17,834 nucleotides of DNA, taken from positions 1-17,834 of the forward strand of contig JAYTCQ010000294.1 in NCBI GenBank assembly GCA_043736395.1, in the 5' to 3' direction. This stretch comes from JAFDVL01 sp043736395. Its GTDB lineage: Bacteria > Acidobacteriota > Blastocatellia > RBC074. How positions within the stretch are numbered: position 1 is the first letter of the stretch; every line of letters starts with the position of its first letter. A program made the position numbers and the translations under genes. Below, in pieces: positions 6,918 to 16,500 of this stretch. The notes under the pieces are model-generated. The model was given only the letters and a program-made list of their open reading frames with translations, was not told the DNA's origin and ran no database searches.

Positions 6918-8633
6918 CTACCTTAACCGCTTCAGCAGATAACTTTCAAGCTCATCAATGGCAATCCTTTCCTGTTGCATCGAATCACGATCTCGAAGCG
7001 TAACCGTACCTTTCAGCGCTGCGGAATTTTCTTCTTTGCCTTCACCGAGCGTGTCAAAATCTACCGTGATGCAAAACGGCGTACCGATTTCGTCCTGACG
7101 ACGATAGAGTTTTCCAATGCCGGCGGAATCGTCGTACACCGCTCGCATCAATGGTTGCAAATCATTTTTGATTTTTTTAGCGACTTCGACGATGCGCGGT
7201 TCATTTTTCTTGAGCGGGAAAACTGCGACCTTGATTGGCGAAAGTTGTGGATTTAATTTCAGCACCACACGCGTGTATTCGTCACATAATTTAGAAATGA
7301 TCGGTCTGACTTTCTTGAGCAATTCAACGCGATCAGCGCCTGGCAGCGCACAGGCTTCTTCGACATCAAGCAATGTGTTTGGTAATCCGGCATCCGCTTT
7401 TTCTAAAGCTTCATTAATGTTTTTCAATTGATCCGCTGATGGATTTACGACTTCGCCTTTCGCCGTCGCCTTTTCCGCTTCATTGATTTTTTTCTCAATA
7501 TTTTTGCGAGCAGTTGCGATGCTTTCACGCAGCGGAGCCATCACTTCAGCCGTTGGTTCCTTGACGATTTCTTCGTGGTACGCTTCGCACAAAAACGCCA
7601 GTGTCGCGCGATCCGCGCCCGCCGATGGTTCAATCACGTACGGCACATAGCGGACGCCTTTTTTGCCCGTGGTTGGATCAATCGCGGCATCGTCGAAGTA
7701 ATCCAGCTTCGCTGTTGTGTCTGCATTCGCAGTTAATTTCAGGCGCGCTAAATCTGCTTCAGGAATGTCGCGGCTGTGCGCGGACAAATCGTAATCCTGC
7801 CGATTGGCGATGCCTTCGAGTTCGCTGAATCCGAGTGATCCGGGGAATTTATATTCCAAATCAACTGTGGCTTTGGCGTAGTGAGCGAGTTCCTCTTTCA
7901 ATTGTTCTCGCTTGAGAATTTTTTCTGCCGGGATGCCAAGATTCACATACCAGTTAAATCTTTGCTCAACCCATTCGGCGTGCAATTCTTCATCGTTCTT
8001 TTCGCCTTCCTGCAAAAATTGCGGAGGCTTGCAGAAATATTCAATTTCCATTTGCTCGAATTCACGCGTCCGAAAAGTGAAATTTCCCGGCGTGATTTCG
8101 TTACGAAAAGCTTTGCCGATTTGCGCGACTCCGAAAGGAAGTTTGCGGCGCATGGATTGTTGGACATTCGCGAAATTTGCAAAAATTCCCTGCGCGGTTT
8201 CTGGTCGCAGATATGCGATGTTGTCGTCGTTATCTACGGGGCCAACCGTTGTCTTAAACATCAAATTAAAATTGCGAGGTTCAGTCAAATTTGTCGAACC
8301 GCAGCTTCCGCATTTACCGTCAATCAAATGATCGGCGCGGGAGCGTTTGCCGCATTCTTTGCAATCCACCAGAGGATCAGAAAACGTCGTTTCGTGACCG
8401 GAGTAGCGCCACACCAGACGATTCATGATGATCGCGGCGTCCTGTCCTTCCATATCTTCGCGGTTGTACACAACGGCGCTCCACCATGCGCGTTTGACGT
8501 TATTTTTTAATTCAACGCCGAGCGGACCGTAATCCCACGTCGAACCGAGTCCACCGTAAATTTCGGAATTCGGAAAAATAAATCCGCGTCGTTTACACAA
8601 ACTAACAATTTTTTCCAAGCTTGATGCTGCCAT
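6918..8633 (-). CDS. glyQS: Glycyl-tRNA synthetase, single-chain (alpha2) type, with internal insertion
   Basis: This 571-residue class II synthetase charges tRNA-Gly and is of the single-chain type, not the two-subunit GlyQ/GlyS type. Visible are the N-terminal GFIFPNSEIYGG...WDYGPLG (17-38), a four-cysteine zinc ribbon (Cys91, Cys94, Cys108, Cys111), motif 2 with FRNEITP (176-182) and FRTREFEQME (187-196), motif 3 in EPSAGADRATLAFL (335-348) and an anticodon-binding domain from about VVLKLNPQLSPIKVAVFPL to the end. Between motif 3 and the anticodon domain, where family members usually have only a short linker, there is an extra charged, Lys/Glu-rich, helix-prone segment of roughly 85-90 residues (about 358-448). 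The ATG is preceded by AAGAGG (8642-8647) at 8 nt spacing. It is the first gene of the cluster that continues to the Uma2 gene and uppP. Confidence 0.95.
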   Translation of the reverse strand: MAASSLEKIVSLCKRRGFIFPNSEIYGGLGSTWDYGPLGVELKNNVKRAWWSAVVYNREDMEGQDAAIIMNRLVWRYSGHETTFSDPLVDCKECGKRSRADHLIDGKCGSCGSTNLTEPRNFNLMFKTTVGPVDNDDNIAYLRPETAQGIFANFANVQQSMRRKLPFGVAQIGKAFRNEITPGNFTFRTREFEQMEIEYFCKPPQFLQEGEKNDEELHAEWVEQRFNWYVNLGIPAEKILKREQLKEELAHYAKATVDLEYKFPGSLGFSELEGIANRQDYDLSAHSRDIPEADLARLKLTANADTTAKLDYFDDAAIDPTTGKKGVRYVPYVIEPSAGADRATLAFLCEAYHEEIVKEPTAEVMAPLRESIATARKNIEKKINEAEKATAKGEVVNPSADQLKNINEALEKADAGLPNTLLDVEEACALPGADRVELLKKVRPIISKLCDEYTRVVLKLNPQLSPIKVAVFPLKKNEPRIVEVAKKIKNDLQPLMRAVYDDSAGIGKLYRRQDEIGTPFCITVDFDTLGEGKEENSAALKGTVTLRDRDSMQQERIAIDELESYLLKRLR

Positions 8634-8681
8634 TATTAATGCCTCTTCATAAAAAAATACGGGACGCCCTGAAACCGCGAG

Positions 8682-8710
8682 ATATTAGCACAATGCTTTT
8701 AAATGCTGAA
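8682..8710 (-). promoter_or_regulatory. Candidate promoter of the glyQS-Uma2-uppP cluster
   Basis: Read on the minus strand, TTCAGC (8705-8710) is followed after 17 nt by TAATAT (8682-8687), which carries an extended TGC just upstream (8688-8690). The start of transcription would fall near 8675, about 40 nt before the glyQS ATG. The -10 with TG extension is good; the -35 is weak. Confidence 0.4.
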
Positions 8711-8961
8711 CTTATCTGGAGAAAAAGAATCCGTTTGAAGTCATTATTTTGAGTTAACTAACTTTCAATTTAAAAACCTCGAAGATCATTTGGCAAGTAT
8801 TATGATTGAATTAATTGTCATTCCTGAATTCTGCAAATTAATTATAATTCGATCATTTGCGCCGCTCTGCAAATACCGGTCGTTTGATTTTTGCGCTGAT
8901 GTTCGTTAGGCTTTTTTTGCATCCTCTGGTTATTTTTAAGCTTCCCCTGCACAAACAATAT

Positions 8962-8987
8962 TTCGAAAGACACGATTGTCTTTCGAA
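8962..8987 (+). promoter_or_regulatory. Perfect 11-bp inverted repeat upstream of the ompA-like gene (operator or leader hairpin)
   Basis: TTCGAAAGACA (8962-8972) and TGTCTTTCGAA (8977-8987) are exact reverse complements around the 4-nt centre CGAT. The repeat ends 8 nt before the AAGGAGG ribosome site. No T tract follows, so it is not an intrinsic terminator. It could be a binding site for a dimeric regulator or a stem-loop in the mRNA leader; the sequence alone does not decide. Confidence 0.7.
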
Positions 8988-9005
8988 TGACCTTGAAGGA
9001 GGAAA

Positions 9006-9974
9006 ATGAATAGTAGTAAAACCAGTAAATCGCTATCTTTGATAATTTTTTTTGGTGTGACCGTATTATGGGCAGCCAGCCCGGCAGTTTTTGCTCAAGT
9101 TCCTAATACGCAACCCATCGGTCAAACTTCGAGAAATCGAGTAATCGGTACACAATCCGTTCCGAATGGTTCAAAGATGAATTTTAAAGGTGTCGTCATT
9201 AATCGCGAAGCCGACACGTTCACTGTCCGCGACCGGAATCGAACGGATTACCAGGTTCTCTTAACCGATAACGCCAGCGTCAAAACATACGGGGGGTTCC
9301 TGCGCTTTGGCAAGAAATACGCCGTCGCGGATATTTTGCGCGGGTTGATTGTCGAAGTGGAAGGGCGTGGAAATTCACAGGGGCAAATCGTGGCAGACAA
9401 AGTTCGATTTAATGAATCGGATATGAGAGCCGCTGTTACCACCGACACACGCGTCAAGCCGGTTGAGGAAAATCAGGAACGCATCGCCGGGCAGATTGAT
9501 GAACTGCATACCATCGCCGCTGAGGCCAGAAACGAAGTACGGGTCGCGAATGAACGTATTTCAGCCATCGATGATTATGATATGCAGGAAGCTGTCACAG
9601 TTAATTTTAAAGTTAACAGTGCTGTCCTTTCACCTGAATCCAGGCAACAACTTGATATGCTGGCAGCCAAAGCGCTGACTGCTAAAGCTTACATGATTGA
9701 GGTCGCCGGACATACCGATTCAACCGGCAGTGAAACGAAGAATTTTCAGCTCAGTCAGCAACGCGCTGAAGTTGTTATTCAATATCTGGCAGTACGTCAT
9801 AAGATTCCTGTTCGCCGTTTTGTTACGCCGATGGGATACGGTAAAACGGAATCCGTAGCGGATAACACGACCACCGCCGGACGCGCGCAGAATCGGCGTG
9901 TGGAAGTTAAAATGATGGTTAATCGCGGACTTAGTCAGCAATCATCACCGACGACTTCCGCCGTCAGGCAATAA
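9006..9974 (+). CDS. Exported OmpA-family protein with N-terminal small beta (DUF5666-like) domain
   Basis: The 322-residue product has a signal peptide (cleavage probably after VFAQ, about residue 31). Residues about 56-135 (MNFKGVVINREADTFTVRD..., ending QIVADKVRF) look like an OB-like beta-barrel domain of the DUF5666 kind. A helical, charged stretch at about 150-192 may form a short coiled coil. The OmpA C-terminal peptidoglycan-binding domain follows at about 196-306, with GHTDSTGS (Asp238), the QQRAE segment (Arg253) and NRRVEV (Arg297 or Arg298) as the expected diaminopimelate-contacting residues. The protein should be periplasmic or outer-membrane associated and bind the cell wall; there is no N-terminal beta-barrel of the classic OmpA type and no lipobox. 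The start has AAGGAGG (8996-9002) only 3 nt away. A terminator follows the stop. Confidence 0.88.
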   Translation: MNSSKTSKSLSLIIFFGVTVLWAASPAVFAQVPNTQPIGQTSRNRVIGTQSVPNGSKMNFKGVVINREADTFTVRDRNRTDYQVLLTDNASVKTYGGFLRFGKKYAVADILRGLIVEVEGRGNSQGQIVADKVRFNESDMRAAVTTDTRVKPVEENQERIAGQIDELHTIAAEARNEVRVANERISAIDDYDMQEAVTVNFKVNSAVLSPESRQQLDMLAAKALTAKAYMIEVAGHTDSTGSETKNFQLSQQRAEVVIQYLAVRHKIPVRRFVTPMGYGKTESVADNTTTAGRAQNRRVEVKMMVNRGLSQQSSPTTSAVRQ

Positions 9975-9989
9975 GGTCTCTGTTTTTTT

Positions 9990-10032
9990 AAGCTGAGCGA
10001 ACTGGCAGCGCGCTAGTTCGCTTAGCTTTTTC
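9990..10032 (+). terminator. Rho-independent terminator of the ompA-like gene
   Basis: A 14-bp stem with one G-T pair (9990-10003 with 10015-10028) encloses an 11-nt loop and is followed by TTTTC. The hairpin begins 15 nt after the stop codon of the ompA-like gene and ends shortly before the msrB ribosome site, so the two genes are probably separate units or msrB is read through. Confidence 0.82.
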
Positions 10033-10058
10033 TATTTGTCAAAGGAGCAAAATATTTT

Positions 10059-10511
10059 ATGTTGCAATGGAAAGATGTGATTCGTTTGGGTGATTCTGGA
10101 AATCTTGAGCCTGACCAAAAAGTTGTCAAAACCGAAAAGGAATGGATAGCGCAACTGACCCCTGAGCAATACGCCGTGACTCGCCAAAAAGGTACCGAAA
10201 GGCCTTTTAGTTCAGAAATGTGCAGTCTGTTTGAGCCGGGCTTATACGGTTGTGTTTGCTGCGATACGTTGTTATTTGATGCGAATGAGAAATTTGAAAG
10301 CGGTACGGGTTGGCCTTCTTTTACACAACCAGTAAAAGAAAATTCGATTGCCTATCACGTGGATAATGCTTACGGAATGCAGCGCGTCGAAACCGTTTGC
10401 AATACCTGCGGAGCGCATCTGGGACACGTCTTTCCCGACGGCCCGCCGCCGAGCGGGTTACGGTATTGTATGAACGCAGTGGCCTTGAAAAAAGTGAAAA
10501 ACGATAAGTGA
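10059..10511 (+). CDS. msrB: Peptide-methionine (R)-S-oxide reductase MsrB
   Basis: The 150-residue product is a full-length MsrB, which reduces the R-diastereomer of methionine sulfoxide in proteins with a thiol donor. Motifs are GTERPF (45-50), SGTGWPSF (81-88), CGAHLGHVFPDGP (117-129) and the catalytic RYCMN (Cys137). A structural zinc site of CxxC pairs is present (Cys65/Cys68 and Cys114/Cys117). Cys55 is a candidate resolving cysteine, but I cannot confirm it. There is no signal peptide, so the enzyme should be cytoplasmic. AAGGAG (10042-10047) lies 11 nt before the ATG. It is convergent with the giant secreted-protein gene; the 82 nt between the stops hold one hairpin whose T tract faces the other gene. 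Confidence 0.96.
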   Translation: MLQWKDVIRLGDSGNLEPDQKVVKTEKEWIAQLTPEQYAVTRQKGTERPFSSEMCSLFEPGLYGCVCCDTLLFDANEKFESGTGWPSFTQPVKENSIAYHVDNAYGMQRVETVCNTCGAHLGHVFPDGPPPSGLRYCMNAVALKKVKNDK

Positions 10512-10553
10512 AAAAAACGCCGCGAAGCTGCATAAATTTTGCAGCTTCGCGGC
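10511..10553 (-). terminator. Rho-independent terminator of the giant secreted-protein gene
   Basis: A perfect 14-bp inverted repeat, GCCGCGAAGCTGCA (10519-10532) and its complement (10540-10553), has a 7-nt loop. The A tract at 10511-10517 reads as seven T residues after the stem on the minus strand, so the terminator acts on the 10594-17421 gene. On the plus strand no T tract follows, so msrB would need another mechanism. The T tract touches the last base of the msrB stop codon. Confidence 0.88.
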
Positions 10554-10593
10554 CCAGATAAAGGAAATTAAAGGAATAACTAACTTCGGATGC

Positions 10594-13500
10594 TTAGCGA
10601 GAACGTTGCGTGCTCCCGTGTCCTGTCCGGTTATTACGAGTGAAGGGATCACCCGCAAATTTACTGCGGACATAACGCAGATTTTTCAATTCAATTGCCT
10701 CCCTTTCAGGAGCGAAAGCGCTGGCACACGCTCCCTGATAGGTCGTGATGCGATTGACCCAGTAATCCGCGACGATCACATCTGACTTACCATCACCATT
10801 AAAATCCGTCGCCGTCACCGCGCTGGGGCTTTCATTCGCGATCAGGTCTTTACGTGTCGGAGCGCCGGTTTGATTCGAGACCAACGTCGTCACGAAATTC
10901 GTCCCGTCATTGGCTACCACCAAATCATCGAAGTTGTCTCCATTAAAGTTCGTGACTGAGAGCGAACGCGGAAGACTGCCCACGGCTGAGGACGTCTTTG
11001 TAAAATTGGCGGTTCGAGTATTGGTCAGATATGTGACATCGTGGCTGGCATAATTGGCAACGGCTAAATCAGTGTATCCATCCCCGTTGAAATCTCCACC
11101 CACCATATCCAGCGGCTGATCTCCCGCATCTAGAATTCGGGCATCATCAAGGTAACTGCCGGGACGATTGAAGTAGACGATGGCGCGATTGGTATTGTTG
11201 TACGCCACCGCAAAATCGAGTCGTCCGTCTTTATCGAAATCAGCCATGACAACGGCAGCAGGCATCCCGCCTTCGTGTTTGAAAAATTCAAAGCCAAAAG
11301 TGAACGTGCCATCGCCATTGCCGAACACCGCAGTAGTTTGATAACTGCCAGCATTGGCGATGACCAAATCAGATTTCCCGTCCCCGTTGAGATCGCCAAT
11401 CGCGACCGAGACCGGGTAGCTCATGCCTGTGACTTTAGGAGCAGCAGTGAATCCACCAGCATCATTGCCGAGCAGAATTGAAAGATCGCCGCCCACCAGA
11501 TTGGTGACGACGAGATCAGGTTTGCCATCGCCGTTGAGATCACCGACGGTGACGGATTTAGGATTACTACCGACCGGATAAATGACGGCGGGAGCAAAAC
11601 TACCATTGCCGTTATTGAGCATGACGGAGATCGCATTGGCTTCGTAATTGGAAGTAACAAGATCAGGCTTGCCATCGCCATTGAAATCTCCGTAGGAAAC
11701 ATCAGAAGGCGTTTCTGCGGTGGTGTAATTTGTCGGTTGTTGCAAGCTGGTTACTGCACATCCTGTCGGCGGCGGAGTCGTATTCACCAGACCAACAATG
11801 ACAAAAGGACTGAGCGAGGTAACCCGTGCGCTGATTTGCTTCGCGGCAAAATTCGGAGCAGGTGTATCAGGCGCAAGCACAGTGCGATCCACCAAAGCCT
11901 GCGGAGAGCCTTCGCCGTGCAGGACGCGCAAGGTGGAAAACACTGCTGCATCCGTCACTCCGGGGACATTGAACGTAATTGTAATCGGACCGGAGAAAAC
12001 AGCCGTCGTGGTGATTTCAAAGGCCAGGCTACCATCAATTAATTTGTAAGTATTTGGCAAGGTTCCAGCGCTCGCCGGAGCAATGGGGGTGATGATGGTA
12101 TCACCTGCTGTAGTTACATTATTGAAAGTAACGGTGACGTTATTACCTATGACAGAAATATTTCCACCTGTTGGTGTATTGCTGGCAGGTGTCACGTTAA
12201 CAATTAAATTTGCCGTTGCCGTCAATCCGCCACCATCTGTTACAGTCAATACAACCGTATTATTTCCAATTGAAGCATTCGCTACCGCTGCAATATTGGC
12301 TGTGATTGTGCCATTTGTATTGGTTATACCTGAGATAGTAATCCCAATTGGAACAGTTGTGGCTGTGACGATTAAACTACTGGTTGGAGTTTCTATGTCA
12401 CTAACGGTAGCAATTGTAGAAGTTGTTCCGGCTGAACCCGCTGTTCGTGTTAAGACTGGGGCCGCGGTAATAGTCGGTGAGGAATTTCCTGTCGGGGTTC
12501 CACAAACGTTCATGAAGAACGTGACTTTGTCGTTAGTATCCCAATGAAGCAAGTCTGTTCGCCCATCTTTGTTCAAATCCAAAGCCTCAATGAGATTGGT
12601 CGGACCCGCATTCAGATTGAGAGTCACAGGCATTAAATATGTTTCTGCTGATGAACTGGTGATCAGCGTGACTGAAGAGGTGTTGTTAGTATTATCGAAA
12701 CGGCTGAACCAAATATCCAGAAACCCATCCCCGTTAAAGTCCTGCAAAGAAGGGCTGAAATCGTTTGGAACCTGTGCGCTGTAAATTTCACGATAAGACT
12801 TATCTGCTTCGCCGACCGCAATAAATGCCTCTTTGACGTCAATCGAATTCACTGTTTTTGTTCTCACCCCTACTGCGTCATTCAGACCATCGCCATTGAT
12901 GTCTCTGATCCAAACAGTCCCTTGCGGAGAAGCAGGTTGCGGCGGCGGTGGCGTAACAGTTGGCGGTATCGTCCTGAATATCCCATCGGGATGCCCATAA
13001 ACTACAGTGCGTCCGAAATTAGTCCGAATATCAGTAAAGCCATCACCGTTATCGTCGCTGAAGAAAGCATTATTTGAATTGGAAGTTCGCCAATCCAAAA
13101 TGCCTCTTCCGGTAAATGGACCTTGTGTCGTCAGGTTGAAATTGGCCGATCCAAAATAAGCCCAGATTCTACCTTCTCCGAAAAAAGTATTGAAAGATTT
13201 GTACGCGACCAGAAAATCCTGTTTGCCGTCGCGATTTACATCTAAAGGAGGATTTTGACCAAAGTAATAATCGCCGTCAGCGTCTCCTTGAAAAAATAAT
13301 CGAGTAGCTGGATCAAAAGTCCCATTCCCGTTATTTTTGTGGATCGTGAGAACCCGCAGAGCATTGACAGTTGCAGGATTGAGTGGGTCTGTACTTCGCG
13401 TTGACACTTGTCGCGTTGATCCTGAGATAAAATCTGTCAATCCATCACCATTAATATCTCCATTAAACGAGTCGTCATTATCAAGGAATCCGCCGCCACC

Positions 13501-16500
13501 TTCTCCCACTCCGCTATTAGCATTCAAAATAAAGCTTTGTTTGTTTGTAAAAGTTCCGTCCCCTTTGTTGATAAATGGGGCAAATCGAATCTCTTCACCT
13601 ACTTTGTGGCGAATAATAAAATCAGCAAATCCATCGTCATCCAAATCTGTTGCAGTATAAGCCAGTCGCCGCATGATTCCAGGGACGGTGTAAATTTGAG
13701 ATGCTCCCAAATTCCCATTGCCATCGTTCAGCCGCACGACAACCTGATTTGAAGGAAGCGTAAGCGGATCAGAGGAAATCACTAATCGCAGTCCAAGAAG
13801 GTCTATGGCTTTGTCGCCATTCAAGTCAATAAATCGCCTACTGGTTTCGGTAAAGTAATTGGGGAGTCCTTTGAACTCTGAAAGATCATACTGATTAGCA
13901 GCTACGAAATTAATATTGCCGCAGCTATCAGTTCCCGCTGGTGGCGCAGTTACCGTCAACGGAAAAGTCATCTGAACAGAGGCTGCTTCGCAGTTATCTC
14001 GAGCGGTAACGGTAACGGTGTAATTACCTTTTGGCGCAGCATTGCGAATTCTCACAGTACCATCGGTATCTACGAATAATCCGCCTGTATAGCCGGGAGC
14101 TGAAACTGTTACACTGCCAACTGAACCACTAAAAGGCGCACTCGGTAACACATTGATCCGTCCGCCCGCCACAACAGTAGCTGGTGCATACGAAGAACCG
14201 GCAAGGGGCTTTCTTGCTGCAATATTAACGATCAGGTCTGACGTGACGGTATCTCCGGTGCTTGTCCTTGCGGTCAATGGAATCGTCACTGTGCCAACGG
14301 CTGCGTTACAAGAAATCTCAACCGAGCCATTGACTATGCGATCAACAATAGACAAACCAGATATAGTTACCCCAGAAGCAAAGCCCGCGGTGACAGTAGC
14401 TTTCCCAACCAATGTAGCGAGCGCCCCTGTTATTTTTTGTCCCTGTTGCAGGTTCAGCACCGGGACAGCGGTTAACGAAATAGGTTCCACCGTCAAGGTG
14501 ACCGGATTGGAAATAGCACTGCCACAATTCCCCGTAATGACGAGGTCATACGTTCCTGCATCACCAACTCTAACTGCGGGAAGGATAAGTTGCGCAGAAG
14601 TTGCCGTACGCTGATTTAGCGTAAAATCATTTCCGATAGGAATACCGTTACGCCGCCAACGATAAGAAAGGCCACTGCCGGTGGCAGTAATGGAAAAACG
14701 TGCCTCTTCTCCTGCTTGGCGAGCAAGGCTCACAGGTTGTTGTATGATATTGGTTGTTCCACCAACAAAGAGCGAGGCAGCAGACGAGACACTGCTTGTT
14801 CCGCTGGTGATAACCACTTCATAACTGCCCGTATCTGCAGATGTCACCGCAGGGATTGTCAAACTATTGGTTGTCGCATTGGTGATCGGAGACCCGTTTT
14901 TCTTCCACTGATAGCTAAGTGCTGTTCCGTTCGCAAGTACCGAGAACGTGACCGAACCACCAAGACAGGCAATCTGACTGGATGGTTGAGTCACGACACT
15001 AATTGCTGGTGGTGTAAAGTCATATTTGCCAAATCTGAAAGACGGCTTATTCCCAGCAAAAGTAAAACTACCGCCAGCGTACAACCCGGTTGTAGTTGCG
15101 GCAAGAGCCAAAACCGAGCCGGTAAAGCCACTGCCATCCACGCCGCTACCGAGTGATGACCAATTGGTTCCATTCCATTTTGCGATAGATTTTGCACTGA
15201 TCCCGCCTGCGGCTGAAAAGTCTCCTCCCACATACAGGTCGTTGCCGCTGACAGTAATTGTAGAGACCGGTGCTGTAGCATTCGTATTCGGTGTGATTCC
15301 GCTCCCCAAAGCTGACCAGGCAGTTCCATTCCATTTGGCAATTCGACTTGCATTACCTCCTCCAGCAGTGGTGAAATTCCCTCCAACATAGACATCATTC
15401 CCGTTTACGGCGATGGCTTTCACATCACCGTTGAGACCACTCTCCAAAGCTGACCAGGTAGTTCCATTCCACTTGGCAATCCGACTTGCGCTAACCCCAC
15501 CCGCAAAAGAGAAATTTCCCCCGACATAAACATCATTCCCGTTTATTGCGATGGTTGCCACATCACCGTTGAGACCACTTCCCAACGCTGACCAGGCAGT
15601 TCCATTCCATTTGGCAATGTTGCTGGCACTAACACCACCAGCGTTTCGGAATTTTCCCCCAACATAGACCTCATTACCGTTGGCTGCAATGGCATACGCC
15701 TGTCCAGAAATCACCGTTGGCCCCGACCCGAAAAAGATTGTGTCGGTAATTCCGCTGCCGAGCGCCGACCACGATGTGCCGTTCCATTTCGCAATGCTGA
15801 ATGTAGTGAGCCCAGCGATTGTCGAGAAATTTCCTCCCACATAGACATCATTGCCGCTTACTGCAATAGCATTGAGGTTCTGCTTAAGATCAAAGAACGA
15901 CCACGCGCTTCCATTCCATTTTCCCATCCTACCCGGCGTGATGGCATAAAGATCGTTCCCACTCAGAGCCATTGCGTTCACGAAATCACCGGGACTGCCG
16001 CTCCCACCTAATTGAGACCAAGCACTATTGTTGAATTTTGCAATTTTTTGAGCTGATACTCCGCCTGCGCTGATAAATCTACCGCCAACATAGACATCAT
16101 TTCCATTGACAGCGATGGCGTGAGCAATACCATCAGAATCACTGCCATCCAAAAGACCGCTCCCCAGCGATGACCACGAAGAACCATTCCATTTGGCAAC
16201 ACCTGTCGCCACTATTCCTCCCGCCGTGTTGAATCCGCCCCCAACATAGATGTCGCTCCCATTGATGACGAGGCTCCTGACATCACTGGAAACTGTGCCT
16301 GAAAATTGGTTATAGATGGAAACGCCGCTGTCTAAGGATGACCAATTTGTTCCATTCCACTTTGCAATTCCGGCGGCGTCAGCCCCTCCTGCTTGAGTAA
16401 ACCTTCCGCCAATGTAAACGTCACTCCCGCTGATCCCAATCGTCGCTACATTATCATTGCTGGAGCTGCCAATACCGCCACCAAGTGCTGACCAGGCTGT

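Larger units (their letters stand above)
8634..9005. other. Divergent intergenic region between glyQS and the ompA-like gene
   Basis: These 372 nt contain no convincing gene. They hold the glyQS promoter candidate, an AT-rich centre with a palindromic ATTATAAT (8841-8848) whose TATAAT lacks a well-spaced -35 on either strand, a short AGTTAACT palindrome near 8752-8759, and the 11-bp inverted repeat at 8962-8987 directly upstream of the ompA-like ribosome site. Confidence 0.7.

Noticed and set aside
7881..8510. Plus-strand open frame of 209 codons opposite glyQS
   Set aside because: It lies fully inside a synthetase gene with all family motifs; the antisense translation has no recognisable domain.
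8843..8848. TATAAT as a -10 box for the ompA-like gene
   Set aside because: The nearest -35-like TTGTCA (8815-8820) is 22 nt away and the box sits in a palindromic AT-rich patch, so the match is likely chance.
12083..12547. Plus-strand open frame of 154 codons, Val/Ile-rich, antisense to the giant gene
   Set aside because: It is the complement of Thr/Asn/Ala-rich beta domains of a clearly coding frame. The hydrophobic look comes from the opposite codons, with no ribosome site or family motif.
14153..14614. Plus-strand open frame of 153 codons antisense to the Ig-like and beta-domain part of the giant gene
   Set aside because: Same antisense effect; composition mirrors the Thr/Val/Gly codons of the real gene and no known motif is present.
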